The notes: generated by a model not told the origin, from the letters alone. 64,000 bases of DNA from Odobenus rosmarus divergens (GCF_000321225.1 NW_004450331.1:1339627-1403626); one strand, 5' to 3'. Positions 21,708 to 33,932 are shown, counted from the first letter of the stretch. Numbers and translations: made by a program.

Positions 21708-21909
21708 TTGATTTTTTAAAGATTTTATTTATTTATTTGAGAGGGTGAGTGAGATAGAGAGCACAAGTTGGGGGGGGAGGGTCAGAGGGAGAGGGAGAAG
21801 CAGACTCCCCCGCTGAGCAGGGAGCCCAATGGGGGGCTCGATCCCAGGACCCCGGGACCATGACCTGAGCCGAAGGCAGACGCTTAACCCTCTGAGCCAC
21901 CCATGCAGC
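21708..21909 (-). mobile_element. Carnivore SINE (SINEC)
   Basis: Reverse-oriented copy with a G-run in the middle ('gttggggggggaggg'). The duplication ctaacagtg lies at 21699-21707 and 21910-21918. Confidence 0.95.
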
Positions 21910-21918
21910 CTAACAGTG

Positions 21919-22837
21919 ATTTCTATGGGAAAGCGGTCAGAACCAGCTTCCTGTATGGCCAGTGAGGGCCACCGTGGAGTTTAAGCATGCTCTGTTGACA
22001 GCTCTTGAAAGAAGATGGTCGTGCAGCCGATAGCACACTGCTCTAGTACTTATCAAAGATAAGCCGGCCCTCTATGGCTCACAGACTACAGCTGTCGATG
22101 GGCTGCCATCTACTAAGATGCTGGAGCAGGCTTCAAAGTCACGTAGCCACGAGCTCAAGCAAGATGATAGAGTCAGACAGAACTCTGGTCACTCGCAGCC
22201 TCTGTGGAGAGCCAAGGTCCCAGAGAGGTGGCTATGTGGACTTTTGTCCTAGGAGCTAACAGAGAGCTTCTAATTATGGATCTGAATCCAACTTAGAAAT
22301 CTCTCCAGATTGCTAAACTGCTAGTCAGTCGACTGTCATATTTGCAATCCAGGGAGTCGATTCCCTGGTATCTTTGTCTCTCTGATCATCCAGTACGCCT
22401 CTTAGTATCCTCATCTGTCCTGGGAGGGGAAGAGGAATGTAGACCTGAGCCCCGCCAGGCTTGAAAGCAGGGGTGTATACACATCACCTCATTTCATCCC
22501 CCCCCCACCCACTGCCCTAAGAAGTGGCTCGCTCTCCTGGCCTTGGTGCCGTTGCTTCTACCGGGCCACCAGCCTTCTCTGTCAGCCGGTGGGCAGGTGT
22601 CGGTTGCGACCATGTAGCCAGCGGTAGCTGCCTTTTAAACAGCATAGAGTAAAGAGTCTCGTCTGCCTGGAGCGGAGGATGGAGGCTCCAGTCTTGCAAA
22701 GGCAGCCTGTACCCCCAGTGCATGCATCTGTACATGGTCAGGCCAGGCTCCTGGGCCATTTTCCACACAGGGTCTTGTGTAGCTGAATCTTTTCGTGCCC
22801 CTTTCAGGTAGCTGGAGGGAGTCTCTTCCAAACCTCG
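21919..22837. other. Unrecognised sequence
   Basis: About 900 bp without a recognised repeat. A 116-codon minus-strand open frame (22517-22867) has no familiar motif. Its start lies inside an MLT1 LTR, so it is probably chance. Confidence 0.4.
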
Positions 22838-23405
22838 GTGTATTAGTTCTCTGTTGCTACCTAACAAATTACTGCAAACTTAGTGGCTTAAGCAACACGC
22901 ATCTATCATCACAGCTTCCACTGGTCAGGAGTCTGGGCACAGCCTGGCTGGGTCTTCTGCTCGGGGTCTCTGCAGCTGTCAAATGGGTTCTCAGCGTGAG
23001 ACTTGACTAGAGAAGAACTTGCTTCTGAGCTTAAGCAAGTCGTTAGCAGCTTTCTCCTCCTGGCTGTAGGCCTCTGGGCCCCGGCATTTTGCTGGGGCGG
23101 GGGGCTCTCAGCTCTGAGAGCTCACCCACAGTCCCCTACTGTGTGGTTATCTTACAACATGGCAGCACACTTCTTCACAGCTACAGACAGAGTCTCCTTC
23201 TCCTGTTTGCTGAGTTACCCAATCACTACAGCCGTCAACCGCTATATAGAGCACAGTTTCACCTGCACTCAAGAGGAGGGGGGACACAAGGGTACGACTC
23301 ACTGGGGGTCACCTCAGGGTATGTCTGCCACACTCAGCCACTTGCTTTTGTATTGGACACAGACTGCAGGATTAGATTTCCTCTTTGATCCTTCTTGCCA
23401 GGCAT
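22838..23405 (-). mobile_element. MLT1-type MaLR LTR, reverse
   Basis: It begins with the reverse-complement LTR end ('gtgtattagttctctgttgc', 'cttagtggcttaagcaacac') and continues with 'gtctgggcacagcctggctg'. This is an ancient ERVL-MaLR solitary LTR. No viral coding sequence is seen. Confidence 0.7.
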
Positions 23406-23524
23406 GAACTTGACCTCAATTTTTGTCACTGGTCCTTGGCCGCTTCCACTAGTTCTCCCGACCCTTTCTCCCTCCTGATGCTCTTGGATTGTACTTGAAC
23501 GTATTGGTGGCAATCATCCTAGAC

Positions 23525-23650
23525 AAATAGATGCCATCTAACCTCTGAGGAAACAGACAAGTGGTCTTGTCCAAGTTCACATAGATTAAAGAACAGATGG
23601 AATCCAAACCTGGATCTGTTTGATTCCAAATCCCATGACCTTGTAGTCTC
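23525..23650 (-). mobile_element. MIR fragment, reverse
   Basis: 'tctgaggaaacagacaagtg', 'ccaagttcacatagatt' and 'aatccaaacctggatctg' match the reverse complement of MIR. Confidence 0.65.
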
Positions 23651-24844
23651 CTCTGTGGGAGGAATAATAATCCCACCCATCTACCAGGGCCAATAATGAC
23701 ATAATGTATAGAACAGGACTTTGTAAATTGAAGAGTACTATGCAAATATTTATTAAGAATTTCCTTCATTACAATCATGCATTTTTGGCTTTTTAACAAA
23801 ATAGATCCTCACTTGCATTTGCCCTTTGAAAACCTCACATCTAAGACAAACTTTTGTTTACATAGCTTTGTGGCATATTAACAAGAGTTAAATCTTTTCA
23901 GATGCTTCCAGGATAATCCAATGTGTGGCCTACAAACCTTAAGTGGGGGAAAATTAATTAAAGAAAAAATCTTTAATCTCCCCTTCTTAGTCTTTGTTCT
24001 TTTCCACCCTCTCTTAGCAGACTTCCTATTTAGACCCGTGATTTCCATGAAGGGGCCACCGATCTTGGGAGAAGCCGTCTGTCTGTCCAGAGCCCTTGAT
24101 ATCTAAAAACACAGGGAACATGCACAGAGGCGTCCTTTGCCCTCCACATGGGTCCTGCGCTGCCCCGAGCTCTAATTTCAGTCAGCAAACCCGTGGAGCT
24201 GAGGCTGCTGGGAGGGCCTCAGATGGGGGCCTAAGGAAGGGCACTGAGGCTCAGGCGCAGACAGGCCTCCACGACCGCACTAGACTGAGTGAGATCTGAA
24301 TCTGGTCACAAGTAGGCCTCCATCTGCGGGATAACAGAAGCTGGTCTCAAAAGCAGAGCAATGAACAGTCACACCATTGTCTGAGAAGTCTGGGCTCTAT
24401 CGTCGGTTATTTAAGGCAATGAGGACAGACCACGGAGATTCCCACATCTCTCTGGGTCTGAGACTTGCGGCTCACAAGGCAAAACCTCCTGCATATGGCC
24501 CACCACTCCACTCTCCCAGTTACTAAATACTCTCCCTGTTCTAATCACCACGTTCTCACAGGGTATTCTGAACATGTCTGTAACATGGCCTTAAGGTAGC
24601 CATACACCGTTGCAGAGGTGAAACGCCTGTTAAGCTCTGAGGTAAGAGGTGACCAAAAGTCAGAGACACCTGGATTGCAAACTTAAACTGGGCCATTGGG
24701 TATCTGGTTCATTGTAAGCCTCTCTGGGCCTTCATTCCTTCTCTCTGAAATGAGAACACCACTACTACCTAACTCATTGGTCGATGGGTTAGTGCATGTA
24801 AGATCTGACCAGAGCTTGATCTCAACAGAACCCGCTGGGAGGAT
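23651..24844. other. Mostly unrecognised; weak MIR near 24680-24790
   Basis: The only partial match is a decayed MIR-like block ('ggccttcattccttctctct', 'gaaatgagaacaccactact'). A long open frame beginning at 24696 overlaps this and other repeat-like sequence, so I do not call it. Confidence 0.4.
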
Positions 24845-24940
24845 GGAGATGTTCCTTAGCTATGCTGTCCCACAGAGTAACATTCGCCATGGATGGCTGT
24901 TGAGCACTAAAAACCTGGCTAGTTTGGGTTTTGCTCAATC
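24845..24940. mobile_element. DNA-transposon fragment ('tagccacatgtggct' family)
   Basis: 'tagctatgctgtcccacag', 'catggatggctgttgagcac' and 'aacctggctagtttggg' resemble the family better seen at 48595-48830. Confidence 0.45.
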
Positions 24941-25744
24941 ATTTCTTCCTTCCTCCATTCTAAGAGGGAGGTCAGGCCATTATGTTCCCTTGCCTCAGGG
25001 GCACAAAGAGCACATTACTATCACTCTGTGGGCTAGTAAACCTGCGCTGATGGGTCACCCTGGGCAGAAAAGGGAAACCGTGGTGGAGTGGAGACCACTC
25101 TGCGGCTGCAGGATTCCTGCCCAACTCCCTGACTATACTCCAGGAGCAGCAAGACTCAGAGGACCCAGTGTGGCTCCCGCGAGGCTGCCTCTCAGCCTGT
25201 CTGCCCAAATACCGGGGAGTCAGCTCCTGTCTGGCTTGGTGATTTTGTTTAAAGATCACACCTAAGAGTCATCCATGCTACAGTGTTATTATCACTTCTA
25301 CCAGGAAATAAGCAACTCCGAGTTTCCTTGGGTCCAACTAAATCATAGACTGGGGTGGGGAACAGAGAGAAGGTAGGTGGAAGAAAGAAAAAGAGAGGGC
25401 AAAACAGGACAAGCTGGACGGAGGTGGTCCAAAGGCCCACACCGAGAATTATCCCTGCCTTCCTGTAACAGAGTCACTTTACAGTACGCAGGATTTTACA
25501 ATTTGCACCCTTGTTCATTAAGAGCTTCTGAACTATAACAACGAATTCCGCAGGGCAGGGAAGAGACATTTTGTTCGTTATATTATCATCCTGGGGGAGT
25601 CACCTCCTGTGGAGGGAGGGGCAAGTAGGGGAGACCACGTGGTGGCTGGCCAATATTTTCAATTTAGCATGCTGCCTTCAGACTCGGATATTCCATATGC
25701 TAACAGTAAGCTTCTCGAGGCTTTGATGAGTCAAGTTCTTTTTC
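24941..25744. other. Unrecognised sequence; weak minus-strand exon-like segment
   Basis: A strong minus-strand pyrimidine tract and AG (25351-25350) precede an open segment down to 25262, where a weak donor (gtgtga) follows. An in-frame stop lies just beyond, at 25249. Nothing else is recognised. Confidence 0.3.
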
Positions 25745-26150
25745 TCTTTCGAGCTGCACTATGCAGGACAGTAACCACTAGCCATGTATGGCTATTAAAA
25801 TTTATTTTTAAAAACTTGGAATTAGGGTGCCCGGGTGGCTTAGTCAGTTAAGCATCTGCCTTCGGCTCAGGTCATGATCCCAGGGTCCTGGGATCGAGTC
25901 CAGCATCGGGCTCCCTGCTCAGTGGGGAGCCTGCTTCTCCCTCTCCCTCTGTCCCTCTCCCCACTTGTTCTCTCAAATAAAATCTTTAAAATAAAATAAA
26001 ATAAATTCTATCCTCCATCACACAAGCCATATTTCCAGTGCTCAAGAGCCACACTGGATTACTGTCCACACTGCTGCTCAGAGCAAATAGAGAACACTTC
26101 CATCACTGCACCAAGTTCCACCATAGAATGCTATTCTACAAAGGACGACT
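25745..26150. mobile_element. DNA-transposon fossil split by a SINE
   Basis: Left part: 'gcaggacagtaaccactagc', 'catgtatggctatt'. Right part: 'ccagtgctcaagagccacac', 'agaacacttccatcactgc'. Together they form the 'tagccacatgtggct' hAT-like element. The SINE at 25825-26005 lies between the halves. Confidence 0.6.
25825..26005 (+). mobile_element. Carnivore SINE (SINEC)
   Basis: Forward copy, near full length, with tail 'aaaataaaataaaataaa'. It is nested in a DNA-transposon fossil. I did not find an exact duplication. Confidence 0.95.
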
Positions 26151-27029
26151 GATTGCATATCTAGAAAAGTGTTTTAAATAACCATCTTCCTGGTTGCTGT
26201 AATAACTTATTTTATACTTAAAAAATGAAAATAAACCTTACCCTGTTCCAAATCCTGAGGAATCACAATCTAGAGTCATAATTTTACCTATCATTCACAG
26301 CTAAAAATAAAAAACTAAGTCTTTCGCAACACACAGCACTTTTGTTTGGAAGTTGTGTTTGCTTCCTGGGGACCGGTGATATTCTAATAGTCTAGTCAGC
26401 GTCTGTGAGTGGCAGTGGCTTCTATGTACCAAGACCCAGTTATTCCAAGAAGGTGACAAGAACATGGGGACCTGTGCTCAGGGTGAATGCAGGTAATACC
26501 CTGCTGCCAGGATGGATTACATTTATGGCAATTTATAGCTCGCCCCAGGGAGACTCCACTAGAAAAGCCAAGGGACAGTTGTTGGGAGGGAGTTGCCACG
26601 AGGACGCAGGTAGGGAAGGCATTAAGCTATCAACTCCATGGAGGCAAATAAGGCTCGGGGCTGAGCTGTCTGGGTACGTGGTCTACACTCTCTATTCCCA
26701 CAGTGGTCTGATGTGCCCCTTCATCTTTCCGGGGACAACATGTCTTTAGGTGGCACACAGAGTGTTGCTGCTACATTTGAGAGTCGGAGAATGATGCTGC
26801 CTCCCCTGACAAGCCTTTATCCATTTTTAATAGGTGCTAGCTGCGGCATGCCTACGGACTTCTAGAAACAGCAGGACCTGAACGTCATCATTGAAGTTCC
26901 GTGCTAAAGAAACAGAAGCTGCTGCAGAACAACAAGGAAAAGCAGACCGTGAAAGAGAAGGACAGCATTCCGCTGCAAGTCCTTCACAGCACACGACCTT
27001 GCTTGCACAAGGACAATGGTGTGAGGTCA
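26151..27029. other. Unrecognised sequence
   Basis: No repeat or gene recognised. A 114-codon plus frame at 26405-26749 has no known motif. Confidence 0.4.
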
Positions 27030-27240
27030 CATTAATAACAACAGTGACCAGTTATTACATGTCTACTCCATCATGCTCAGTGCTAAGCACTTCACATGCA
27101 TTATGCCACGGAATCCTCCAATCACACTGTCAGGGGTCACTGCTATGACCCCATCTCACAGTGCCTTCACCAAGTGAAGCGACATCCCAGCTCATGCAGT
27201 GAGAGGTAGTAGCTGAACGTGAACCAAGGGGATCTGGCCA
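27030..27240 (-). mobile_element. MIR SINE, reverse
   Basis: 'cagtgctaagcacttcacat', 'gcattatgccacggaatcct' and 'ctcatgcagtgagaggtag' match reverse MIR blocks. Confidence 0.75.
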
Positions 27241-27344
27241 CCTCTCCGAGTTTCTGGGAGTCTCCTGGCCCAGCACCCTGTCAATTCTGCATACCCATCC
27301 AGCCCCCCGGACTTTTAATCAGCTTTCCCATTCCCGATTTAGTG

Positions 27345-27480
27345 GTAAAGCACATGGGCTCTGGGGCCAGATCACTGGGTTCCAATCCCAGCTCTCTGGT
27401 TAGCACCTGTGTGCTCATCAGGGCTGGTTGGTTGGTCATCTATAAGAGGAGGAGAATATTGATGGCTGGCATCACCTGAG
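27345..27480 (+). mobile_element. MIR SINE, 5' half
   Basis: 'catgggctctggggccagat', 'gggttccaatcccagctctc' and a damaged 'catctataagaggaggagaa' block match forward MIR. Confidence 0.75.
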
Positions 27481-27590
27481 AGCTAGGAGAAATGCAGAAC
27501 CTCAGGCTCGCCCACAGACAGACTCAGAACCTGCATTTTAACAAGATCCCCGGATGTATTTGCACATTATTTGGAATCACTGTGCTGTAC
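27475..27590 (+). mobile_element. MER5A-like fragment
   Basis: 'gaaatgcagaacctcaggct' and 'ctgcattttaacaagatccc' follow the MER5A 3' half. Confidence 0.6.
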
Positions 27591-28204
27591 CAGAAAATAG
27601 TGCACTACAATGCATCATTCAGTCGGATCCGTGAGACTCTCCCATGAGTGGGTTATGAGCCAGACCTGTCTCACAGGTGGAGCTCAGAGAGTGAAGGTGG
27701 TCTTCAGGTGAACACGGCCATGTGAGACCAGAGGTTTACTCTGCTGAAAGATGAGGTGATGAAGCTCAGTCATTGACGTTAGGACTCAAGTCAATGAGGT
27801 AACGCATGAGGGCTGCGAAGGAAGCAGCATTTAAGTGGAATAAAATCTGTTGGCATCTGTGCCCATCAAGATTTCATGCCTAATTAGGTCCAACCTAGGA
27901 AAGCCGAATCCTGCTCCGGGGAGACTGGGAGGCCACTGTGGTCTCTGTGGGAACTGACTGCTCTTCACAGGGGCCAGGCCGAACTGCGACCGGGTCTGGT
28001 CCTCAGATTCCTAGAATTCTGCTTGCAAGGGAAGCTGCTTACAGGCCACTAGGCTGGTCATTTTGGATAAAGGATCCTGAGCACCTCCAACTGTGTCTAT
28101 TCCTTCCTTCTGCCCCCTCCCCCACTTTCTTAGGAGATTCCCGAAAACAGCTTGAGACAGCAACTCTTTCAAATGATTTATTGGGGGCATGCTCTCAGGA
28201 GAAG

Positions 28205-28385
28205 GGGTACAAATAGGGTTGCTGATAAAATATAGGATGTCTCCTTCAATTTTAATTTCAGATAACCAACAAATAACTTCAATGCAAGTATGACCCAAAT
28301 ATTTCATGGGACATACTTCGACTAAAGTTATTCATTATCTGAAATTTAAATTGAAGGGGATGTTGTTAATTGCTAGGTCTAGCAA
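28205..28385. mobile_element. Foldback (MITE-like) element
   Basis: This element is near-symmetric around about 28295. 'cttcaattttaatttcagat' on the left is mirrored by 'atctgaaatttaaattgaag' on the right. It belongs to the same family as 16615-16860 and is the most complete copy in the window. I do not name the family. Confidence 0.65.
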
Positions 28386-30374
28386 CGCTGAGCGCAACAG
28401 AAGCAGGACAGTCAGGGAAAGGAGCGAAGCAAGCAAGCAGGTAGAGCTGGATCCTGGCTTTCACCTGAGCCCACGGGGAACCCACAATGTACACAATAGT
28501 AGTCCTACGTTGGGACAATGGGGCTGGCATTCTGTACTGGTGCTACTCAGTCAATGGCATGGTCTGCCCCTGGCCATGGGGGTGGGGAGGTGCTGGTCAT
28601 GGGCAAGGGTGGAAGTGGATCCCATTTGGCCAAGGGCACTTTTCCAGAGACCAAGGGTAGCTGGGAGCTGCTAAAAGCCAATACTCAATCAAGGTGGGGT
28701 ACAACAGCATCCACAATGCCCTCCCCCCCCACAACATATACACTCCTTGGCAATCCTTAAGCCCTTGAGAAGTCAACATCTCAGTGATGGTTTTACACGG
28801 GGCGGGGGACGGGGGGGCATCCCTGGATCTTTTATCCTCATTTCATTGGGGATAGATCTGTATGAAGGGCTTTCAAAAAATAGAACAGGAGCATGCTTTA
28901 TTCACTGACTGCCAGATCTTCATCATCAGCATATTATCAGGTCAACTCTGGGCTTTTCCAAGAGCTGGGCTGAGCATTTTCTTTCTATCGTACTTGTAGA
29001 ACAGAGTTATTGTTTCACTAGAATGGGAAATGGGGGAGGGAGAAAAGCTTCCTGCCCGGTTCCCACCTTCCAGGCAGTAAGGACTTGGCAGTCTCTGCTG
29101 GAGGCTGGCTTGGCCGGTGTCACTTTCAGAATACAAAATGACATGACAGCTTATGGACAGGGCATGAATCGTACATAAGCAGCTAAAGAGATTCCCGTGT
29201 TTTATATGCATTTGTCCATTTAAAACCCAGCAGAAAACTAGAGGTGAAAAGAAGTATTCAGGACCAAAGATGATCAAATTCAGTCTGGAAGGAAGGAGGG
29301 GAAGATTGTGCCCATTTATTGAGCAAGGAGACTATAGGAACTATATTCCTAAACTTCAGATTCAAGTGTTCTTCACCGATACTGCTAGTTATCGCTAGTT
29401 CCTTGAAAGCTACAACTAGATCAGTCTTCCCAGAATGTGGTCTACAGAACACTTCCCTGGTAAGTGAGGTTGTGTGTTTAAGAGTTAGACAACTCTGCAC
29501 ACTGCAGCTACTTCTTTCGAGCTTCCCAAAGCCTATTTGGGTTATAAAGGCCCTGAGAAGTCCTGTAGTACAGAAACCCAGCTGTTTGCTAATGTACTTT
29601 TTTGCAGAGCACCAGGAGTTCTGAGCAATCCCCACAATGCAAGGGCAAGAGGGCAGGGGAGCAAAAGGAAGTTACCTGAGGGGAGGAGGTGGGGGTCCCT
29701 CTCCAGCATTTACACAGAGAGGCTGCGTCAGTTCCGGTCATCACTCCCATTGCTCATTTCTTCTAGATAAGAAATTAAAGGCAGTTAAAGGGCTAACTGG
29801 AATCAGGAGGAGTAAGACTCTGCTATTGTCAGGCTTGTTACCCAGGAGATTCCGCACACCATTCCTCATTCCTCACCACCTAGAATAAATTCCGGAGTGC
29901 AGAGGCTGGGTTTTCTCCGAAGCCACCACACAGGGGAGCTCTTAGTAACATGAGAAGCGTGTGGGGCGGGGGGTGGGTGGTGGTGCCCTGCAGGTGCAGG
30001 AAGTGGAAGAGCAATTGCTCTCTTGCATTTTTTAAAGAGAAGACTGTTGAGAGGCAGAAAAAAAGTCTATGCCTCACACTGGGGTAAAAGGACAAAAATG
30101 ATCCCTGCTTATTCTGACACTTGGGAGGAAAGTCATCTTAGAAGGCAGTAATCACCAGCATGCTGCTTTGCTGTATCTGACAGATTTTTAATATGGAAAG
30201 ATAAAGGGTACAGACAGAATATGTTCATTCTTCCCCCAATTTAAAGAATAGGAAACATGGGAAAGCTGCCTGTGGGTATTATTTGGGAGGCAAGGAGAAA
30301 GTCTCTCTGGCCCAGTATATTTCCTAACATAATTCACTGATGCCTGGAATTCCACCATTAGAGATTCACTCCTT
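28386..30374. other. Unrecognised sequence, about 2 kb
   Basis: No repeat or gene clearly recognised. It includes G-rich tracts near 28798-28818 and a good isolated acceptor-like site 'cattgctcatttcttctag' ending at 29766 that has no matching donor. Confidence 0.4.
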
Positions 30375-30555
30375 TAAGTCAATGGTTCTCAACTAGAGAA
30401 CCTTTATGATTCTCTCCCCTTGTTAAAATAGACTGCTAGGCCCCACTCCCAGAGTTTGATTCATTAAGAACCAGAGAATTACATGTCTAACGAGTTCTTG
30501 GAGGATGCTGATGTTGCTGGTTCCAGGGCCCTACTTTGAGAACTACTCGTTAAAA
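30375..30555 (-). mobile_element. MER5A-like element, reverse
   Basis: It starts 'caatggttctcaac', holds 'actgctaggccccactccca' and 'gaggatgctgatgttgctgg', and ends 'ctttgagaactactcg'. This gives both Charlie-type terminal repeats. Confidence 0.75.
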
Positions 30556-30624
30556 GGCCTGAATAAGATAATGCATGTCCCTAGCTATTCAAATCATGCC
30601 TGGCATATACAAGCCTGCCATGCT

Positions 30625-30700
30625 CAGTGGTTCTCGAACTTGGCTACACTATTAGAATCTCCTAGGGAGGTGTGATCATCCCAGCGCTCAGTCCACATCC
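30625..30700. mobile_element. Charlie-type element, one end only
   Basis: 'ctcagtggttctcgaacttg' and 'attagaatctcctagggagg' form one terminus. The rest is unrecognised. Confidence 0.5.
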
Positions 30701-32175
30701 CTCCCGCCTTGACAGCCTGGGCGTCAGTTGACCTCTCTCATCCCAAAGCACGTGTTCAGGTCCTGACCAGTCCCCCTCTAACGACTACAACTTCTCCTAC
30801 TCTGGCCCCCCGGCCTCAGGTCATCATCACCCCCCGCGCCTGTCCACCCTCCCCTCGGGCAGCGAGTGCTCCTGCTGATCCACAAGCCGAGCGTTCCCAC
30901 TGTCCCCGGGGCCAGCCTCCCGACCATCTCCACCCTTGCTTTCCAGCCACACTGGCCGTCTGTCCTTTCGGTCCTTCCTCCCTGGGCTGCGCGCGCCCCC
31001 CCCCCCAGGCTGCTCAGGGATGAAGACACCCTCACAACCTCTGACTCCTGCTAACTTGGCCCCAACCCAGCAAGATGTCCCTGATGCTGTGCTCTCCTTC
31101 CTAAGGGCTGAGATATGATAAAGGCTGTTACTATAAATGTTAAGAGTCGTCATAATTATTGGTCCATCTCTCCAACTAGATGGGGGAAGGGAGGGAATCT
31201 TCACTGATAACAAGAACCACCATTTATCAAGGACCCATGATTTTTTCAGCTGTGTACATACAAAAATGAGAACAACAGCTCCTGCCCCAAGGAATTTACA
31301 TTGGATTGATCAGAGAGCCTCTTAAAATGTCACCATGGTTACAGGTCTAGCCCTAACTAAAAATCCCGACTAAGAGTTGGATAAGAAATTTCTTTCAGTT
31401 ATAGGACTGTTTGTCCAGAAACCCTTACAAAACGGCTAACAATTAAAGCACATTTTGTTACACGCTGACCATACTGCCTAACCAGGAAAGGTAATACAGG
31501 TAAGGAAATACAAAACTGAGCAAATGACAGCAATACCTGTATCTATGTGAGTAATTAGGATCAGAACCACCCCGCCACCCGCATGAATGGTTATCTACAT
31601 CTACAGCCATCCCAACGCATCCTTGAGATTGGAAATCCAGGAAGAGACTCCTCTACTCCCACAGAACACAGAGACAAGGCTGCTGCAGAACCCTCTGGCC
31701 GCCTTTGAAACAGGTGGCCGCACACTGTCCCTGACTTCCGCTTCCTCTCTCTCCTGGCCCTCTTCCTCGATGCCCCCCCCCGGAGCAGCTGCCCCCCCGC
31801 ATGACCTCCAGCCCCCCCAGCTCCCCGAGCAGAAGCATTTCCTCTTCTTCCCCTGCCTCACCTATCCTGCCCACAGAGCAGGATTCTTTCCAGCAGTTTC
31901 CTGTGGAGCCATGCATTTCGTGTGTTTGTATTTGAGGGGGGAGAAAATAAAGGAAGGACTGTATTATTTGAGCCTCGACCTTTATAAATGCACCTCCCTG
32001 CCATCGGTTATCCTACAAGGGGGAGCAAAGGAGAGGGTCCCAAATGACCTGGTCACTGACAGTGGGAATCAGTTTGAATAAGAGGATCCCACCCCACTCT
32101 CCTCCTCACCCCTACCATGTGGCACCAAGCCCTTTTGTCACAATATTAAATTCAATCTTGAAATGGAAACCCAGG
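30701..32175. other. C-rich, mildly CpG-rich unrecognised sequence
   Basis: Two C-rich stretches (about 30700-31020 and 31560-31860) contain C runs and scattered CpGs. Several overlapping frames stay open on both strands because of composition, including a 164-codon plus frame at 31587-32081. None shows a recognised protein motif. A weak L2-like block occurs near 31220-31320. Confidence 0.4.
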
Positions 32176-32185
32176 GGAGAATTTT

Positions 32186-32337
32186 TTTTTTTTTGAGAGG
32201 GAGGGGGTGGAGGGGCAGAGGGAGAGGTAGAATCTTAAGCAGGGTGTGGAGCCCGACAAGGGGCTCACTCTCACAACGCTGAGACCATGACCTGAGCCCA
32301 AATCAAGAGTCAGACGCTTAACTGACTGAGCCCCAAT
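32186..32337 (-). mobile_element. Old carnivore SINE
   Basis: Reverse orientation: T-run, 'ctcacaacgctgagaccatg', 'cagacgcttaactgactgag'. The head is truncated. The duplication ggagaatttt lies at 32176-32185 and 32338-32347. Confidence 0.93.
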
Positions 32338-32865
32338 GGAGAATTTTAAATAAACCCCTTAGCTCCAACAAAAGGTGGGAACGAGGGTTCATGGTAGGCC
32401 CCACCATGCTTCATAGGAGCATTGTGACAGATGACAATCCCAACAGCCCCTGAGTGGAAGCCAGTGCTGGCTGCTACCCCACAGCACAGACGCAGTGACC
32501 AGGACATGGGAAGATCTGCACGGCCTTGGCCTTAGCTCTGACTTCCCCAGTGCCTGGTCTTCGGCCTGTCGTCCCCTAGGCCAGCACATGCAAACATGAT
32601 AGCTGAGCGGGGTCCAAGAGAAAAGCCAGGAAGCTTCCACATTTTGCCACGGACAAGCCCCCAAATGGATTGCAGAGTTAAGTGAACGAGAAAATGTCTA
32701 GCAGGTGCAAAGACTGGGTTCCCGTAATCTCGGATACAGTTTCTCATTCAGTGACTATATTGCCGGGTTTTTCTACCCAAGGCTTTGGTTGAGAACAATC
32801 ACAGAGCAGGCAACAGCGACACCTGCCTTTCAGAACAGATTCAAACCAGGTAAACAGAAACCAGA

Positions 32866-33478
32866 ACGTTACTCCTCAGGACCCGTGACTGTGACCTTAA
32901 TAGGAAATAGGGTCCGGTGCCTGGGTGGCTCAGTCGGTTAAGTGGCTGCCTTCGGCTCAGGTCATGATCCCAGGGTCCTGGGATCGAGTCCCGCATCAGG
33001 CTCCCTGCTCAGCGGAGAGCCTGCTTCTTCCTCTTCCTCTGCCTGCTGCTCAGTCTGCTTGTGCTCTCTCTCTCTGTGTCAAATAAATAAAGAAAATCTT
33101 TAAAAAAAAAATAGGAAATAGGGTCTTTGGAGATGATGAGGTCATTCGTATGGGCCCTAATCCAATAGGACTGGTGTCCTTGTAAGAAGGGGACATTTGC
33201 ACATACGCAGACATGCACACAGATAGACCATCACATGGAGATGAAAATGGAGATGGGGGGGGTGGTGGGAGGAATACATTTACAAGCCAAGAAATGCCAA
33301 ATTGCCAACAAACCATCGCAAACCAAGAGCGAGGCAGGGAACAAATTCTCCCGAGAACCAACCCCCCCTGCTGTCACCTTGGTCTTAGGCTTCTCATCTG
33401 CAGAACTGAGAAATTTCTGTTGTGCTGTCATCCAGTTTGGGGGACTTTGTTACGGTAGCCCTAGCAAACTGATATGGG
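32866..33478 (+). mobile_element. MLT1-type MaLR LTR, split by a SINE
   Basis: Sense LTR blocks: 'cccgtgactgtgaccttaat', 'ggagatgatgaggtcattcg', 'ggtgtccttgtaagaagggg', 'tttgttacggtagccctagc'. The SINE at 32915-33109 interrupts it. No internal viral genes are present. Confidence 0.8.
32915..33109 (+). mobile_element. Carnivore SINE (SINEC)
   Basis: Full-length forward copy nested in MLT1. A perfect 16-bp duplication, aataggaaatagggtc, lies at 32899-32914 and 33110-33125. Confidence 0.97.
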
Positions 33479-33529
33479 CATTAATTAGAGAGTTGGCTTA
33501 CACTGTAGCCTCAGCCGCATAGAAGCATG

Positions 33530-33680
33530 TGTGATAGAATCAAAGAGCTCAAGTGGGCTCTAATCCCACTTATCAGCTGTAGGACTTTAAAGCTCAAAGA
33601 GGCCCACATACTTACCCAGTTGCCTTGTCTACAAAACGGAACCCTGTTGCCACTAGCCTCCTCAGAGCTCACATGCATCC
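33530..33680 (+). mobile_element. MIR-like fragment
   Basis: 'gggctctaatcccacttatc' and 'ccttgtctacaaaacgg' loosely follow MIR. Weak. Confidence 0.4.
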
Positions 33681-33795
33681 TTGATGAATTCATGGATGAT
33701 TAAATTGGAAAGGGTGATAATTCTAGTTATCACAAGGAGTATTACTTTTCCTTCGTCTGACCCAGACATGGACAGATATTTTATACAATTTATAC

Positions 33796-33932
33796 AAATT
33801 TTGTAATATCCAATCATCACCTTGTACACCTTACACTGATAGGTTACATGCCAATTATGTGTCAATAAAACTGAAAAAAGAACAGCTGCAATTTGCAGTT
33901 TCTCTTAAGAAAGGTAGGGTTTCTCTCTCCAC
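33796..33932 (+). repeat. Local direct duplication, copy 1 (contains an L1 3' end)
   Basis: This 137-bp segment recurs at 34413-34549 with two substitutions and no gaps. Its first part is an L1-type 3' end ('cttgtacaccttacactg', 'gtgtcaataaaactg'). The second part ('gaacagctgcaatttgcag' onward) is unrelated single-copy-looking sequence. Both parts were copied together. Confidence 0.95.

Noticed and set aside
24696..25265. Longest open frame in the window (189 codons, plus)
   Set aside because: Its start overlaps MIR-like sequence and its middle a DNA-transposon fragment. No motif, and the opposite strand is also open.
25249..25349. Minus-strand terminal or internal exon
   Set aside because: The acceptor is strong, but the donor is weak and the frame stops almost at once. 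No family match; kept only as a note.
29395..29520. Donor-like 'cctg|gtaagtgag' with a nearby acceptor
   Set aside because: The implied exon would be 26 bp and lies in sequence resembling a decayed MER5 element.
31587..32081. 164-codon plus frame
   Set aside because: It lies in C-rich sequence with several C runs, and other frames are open too. Composition explains it.
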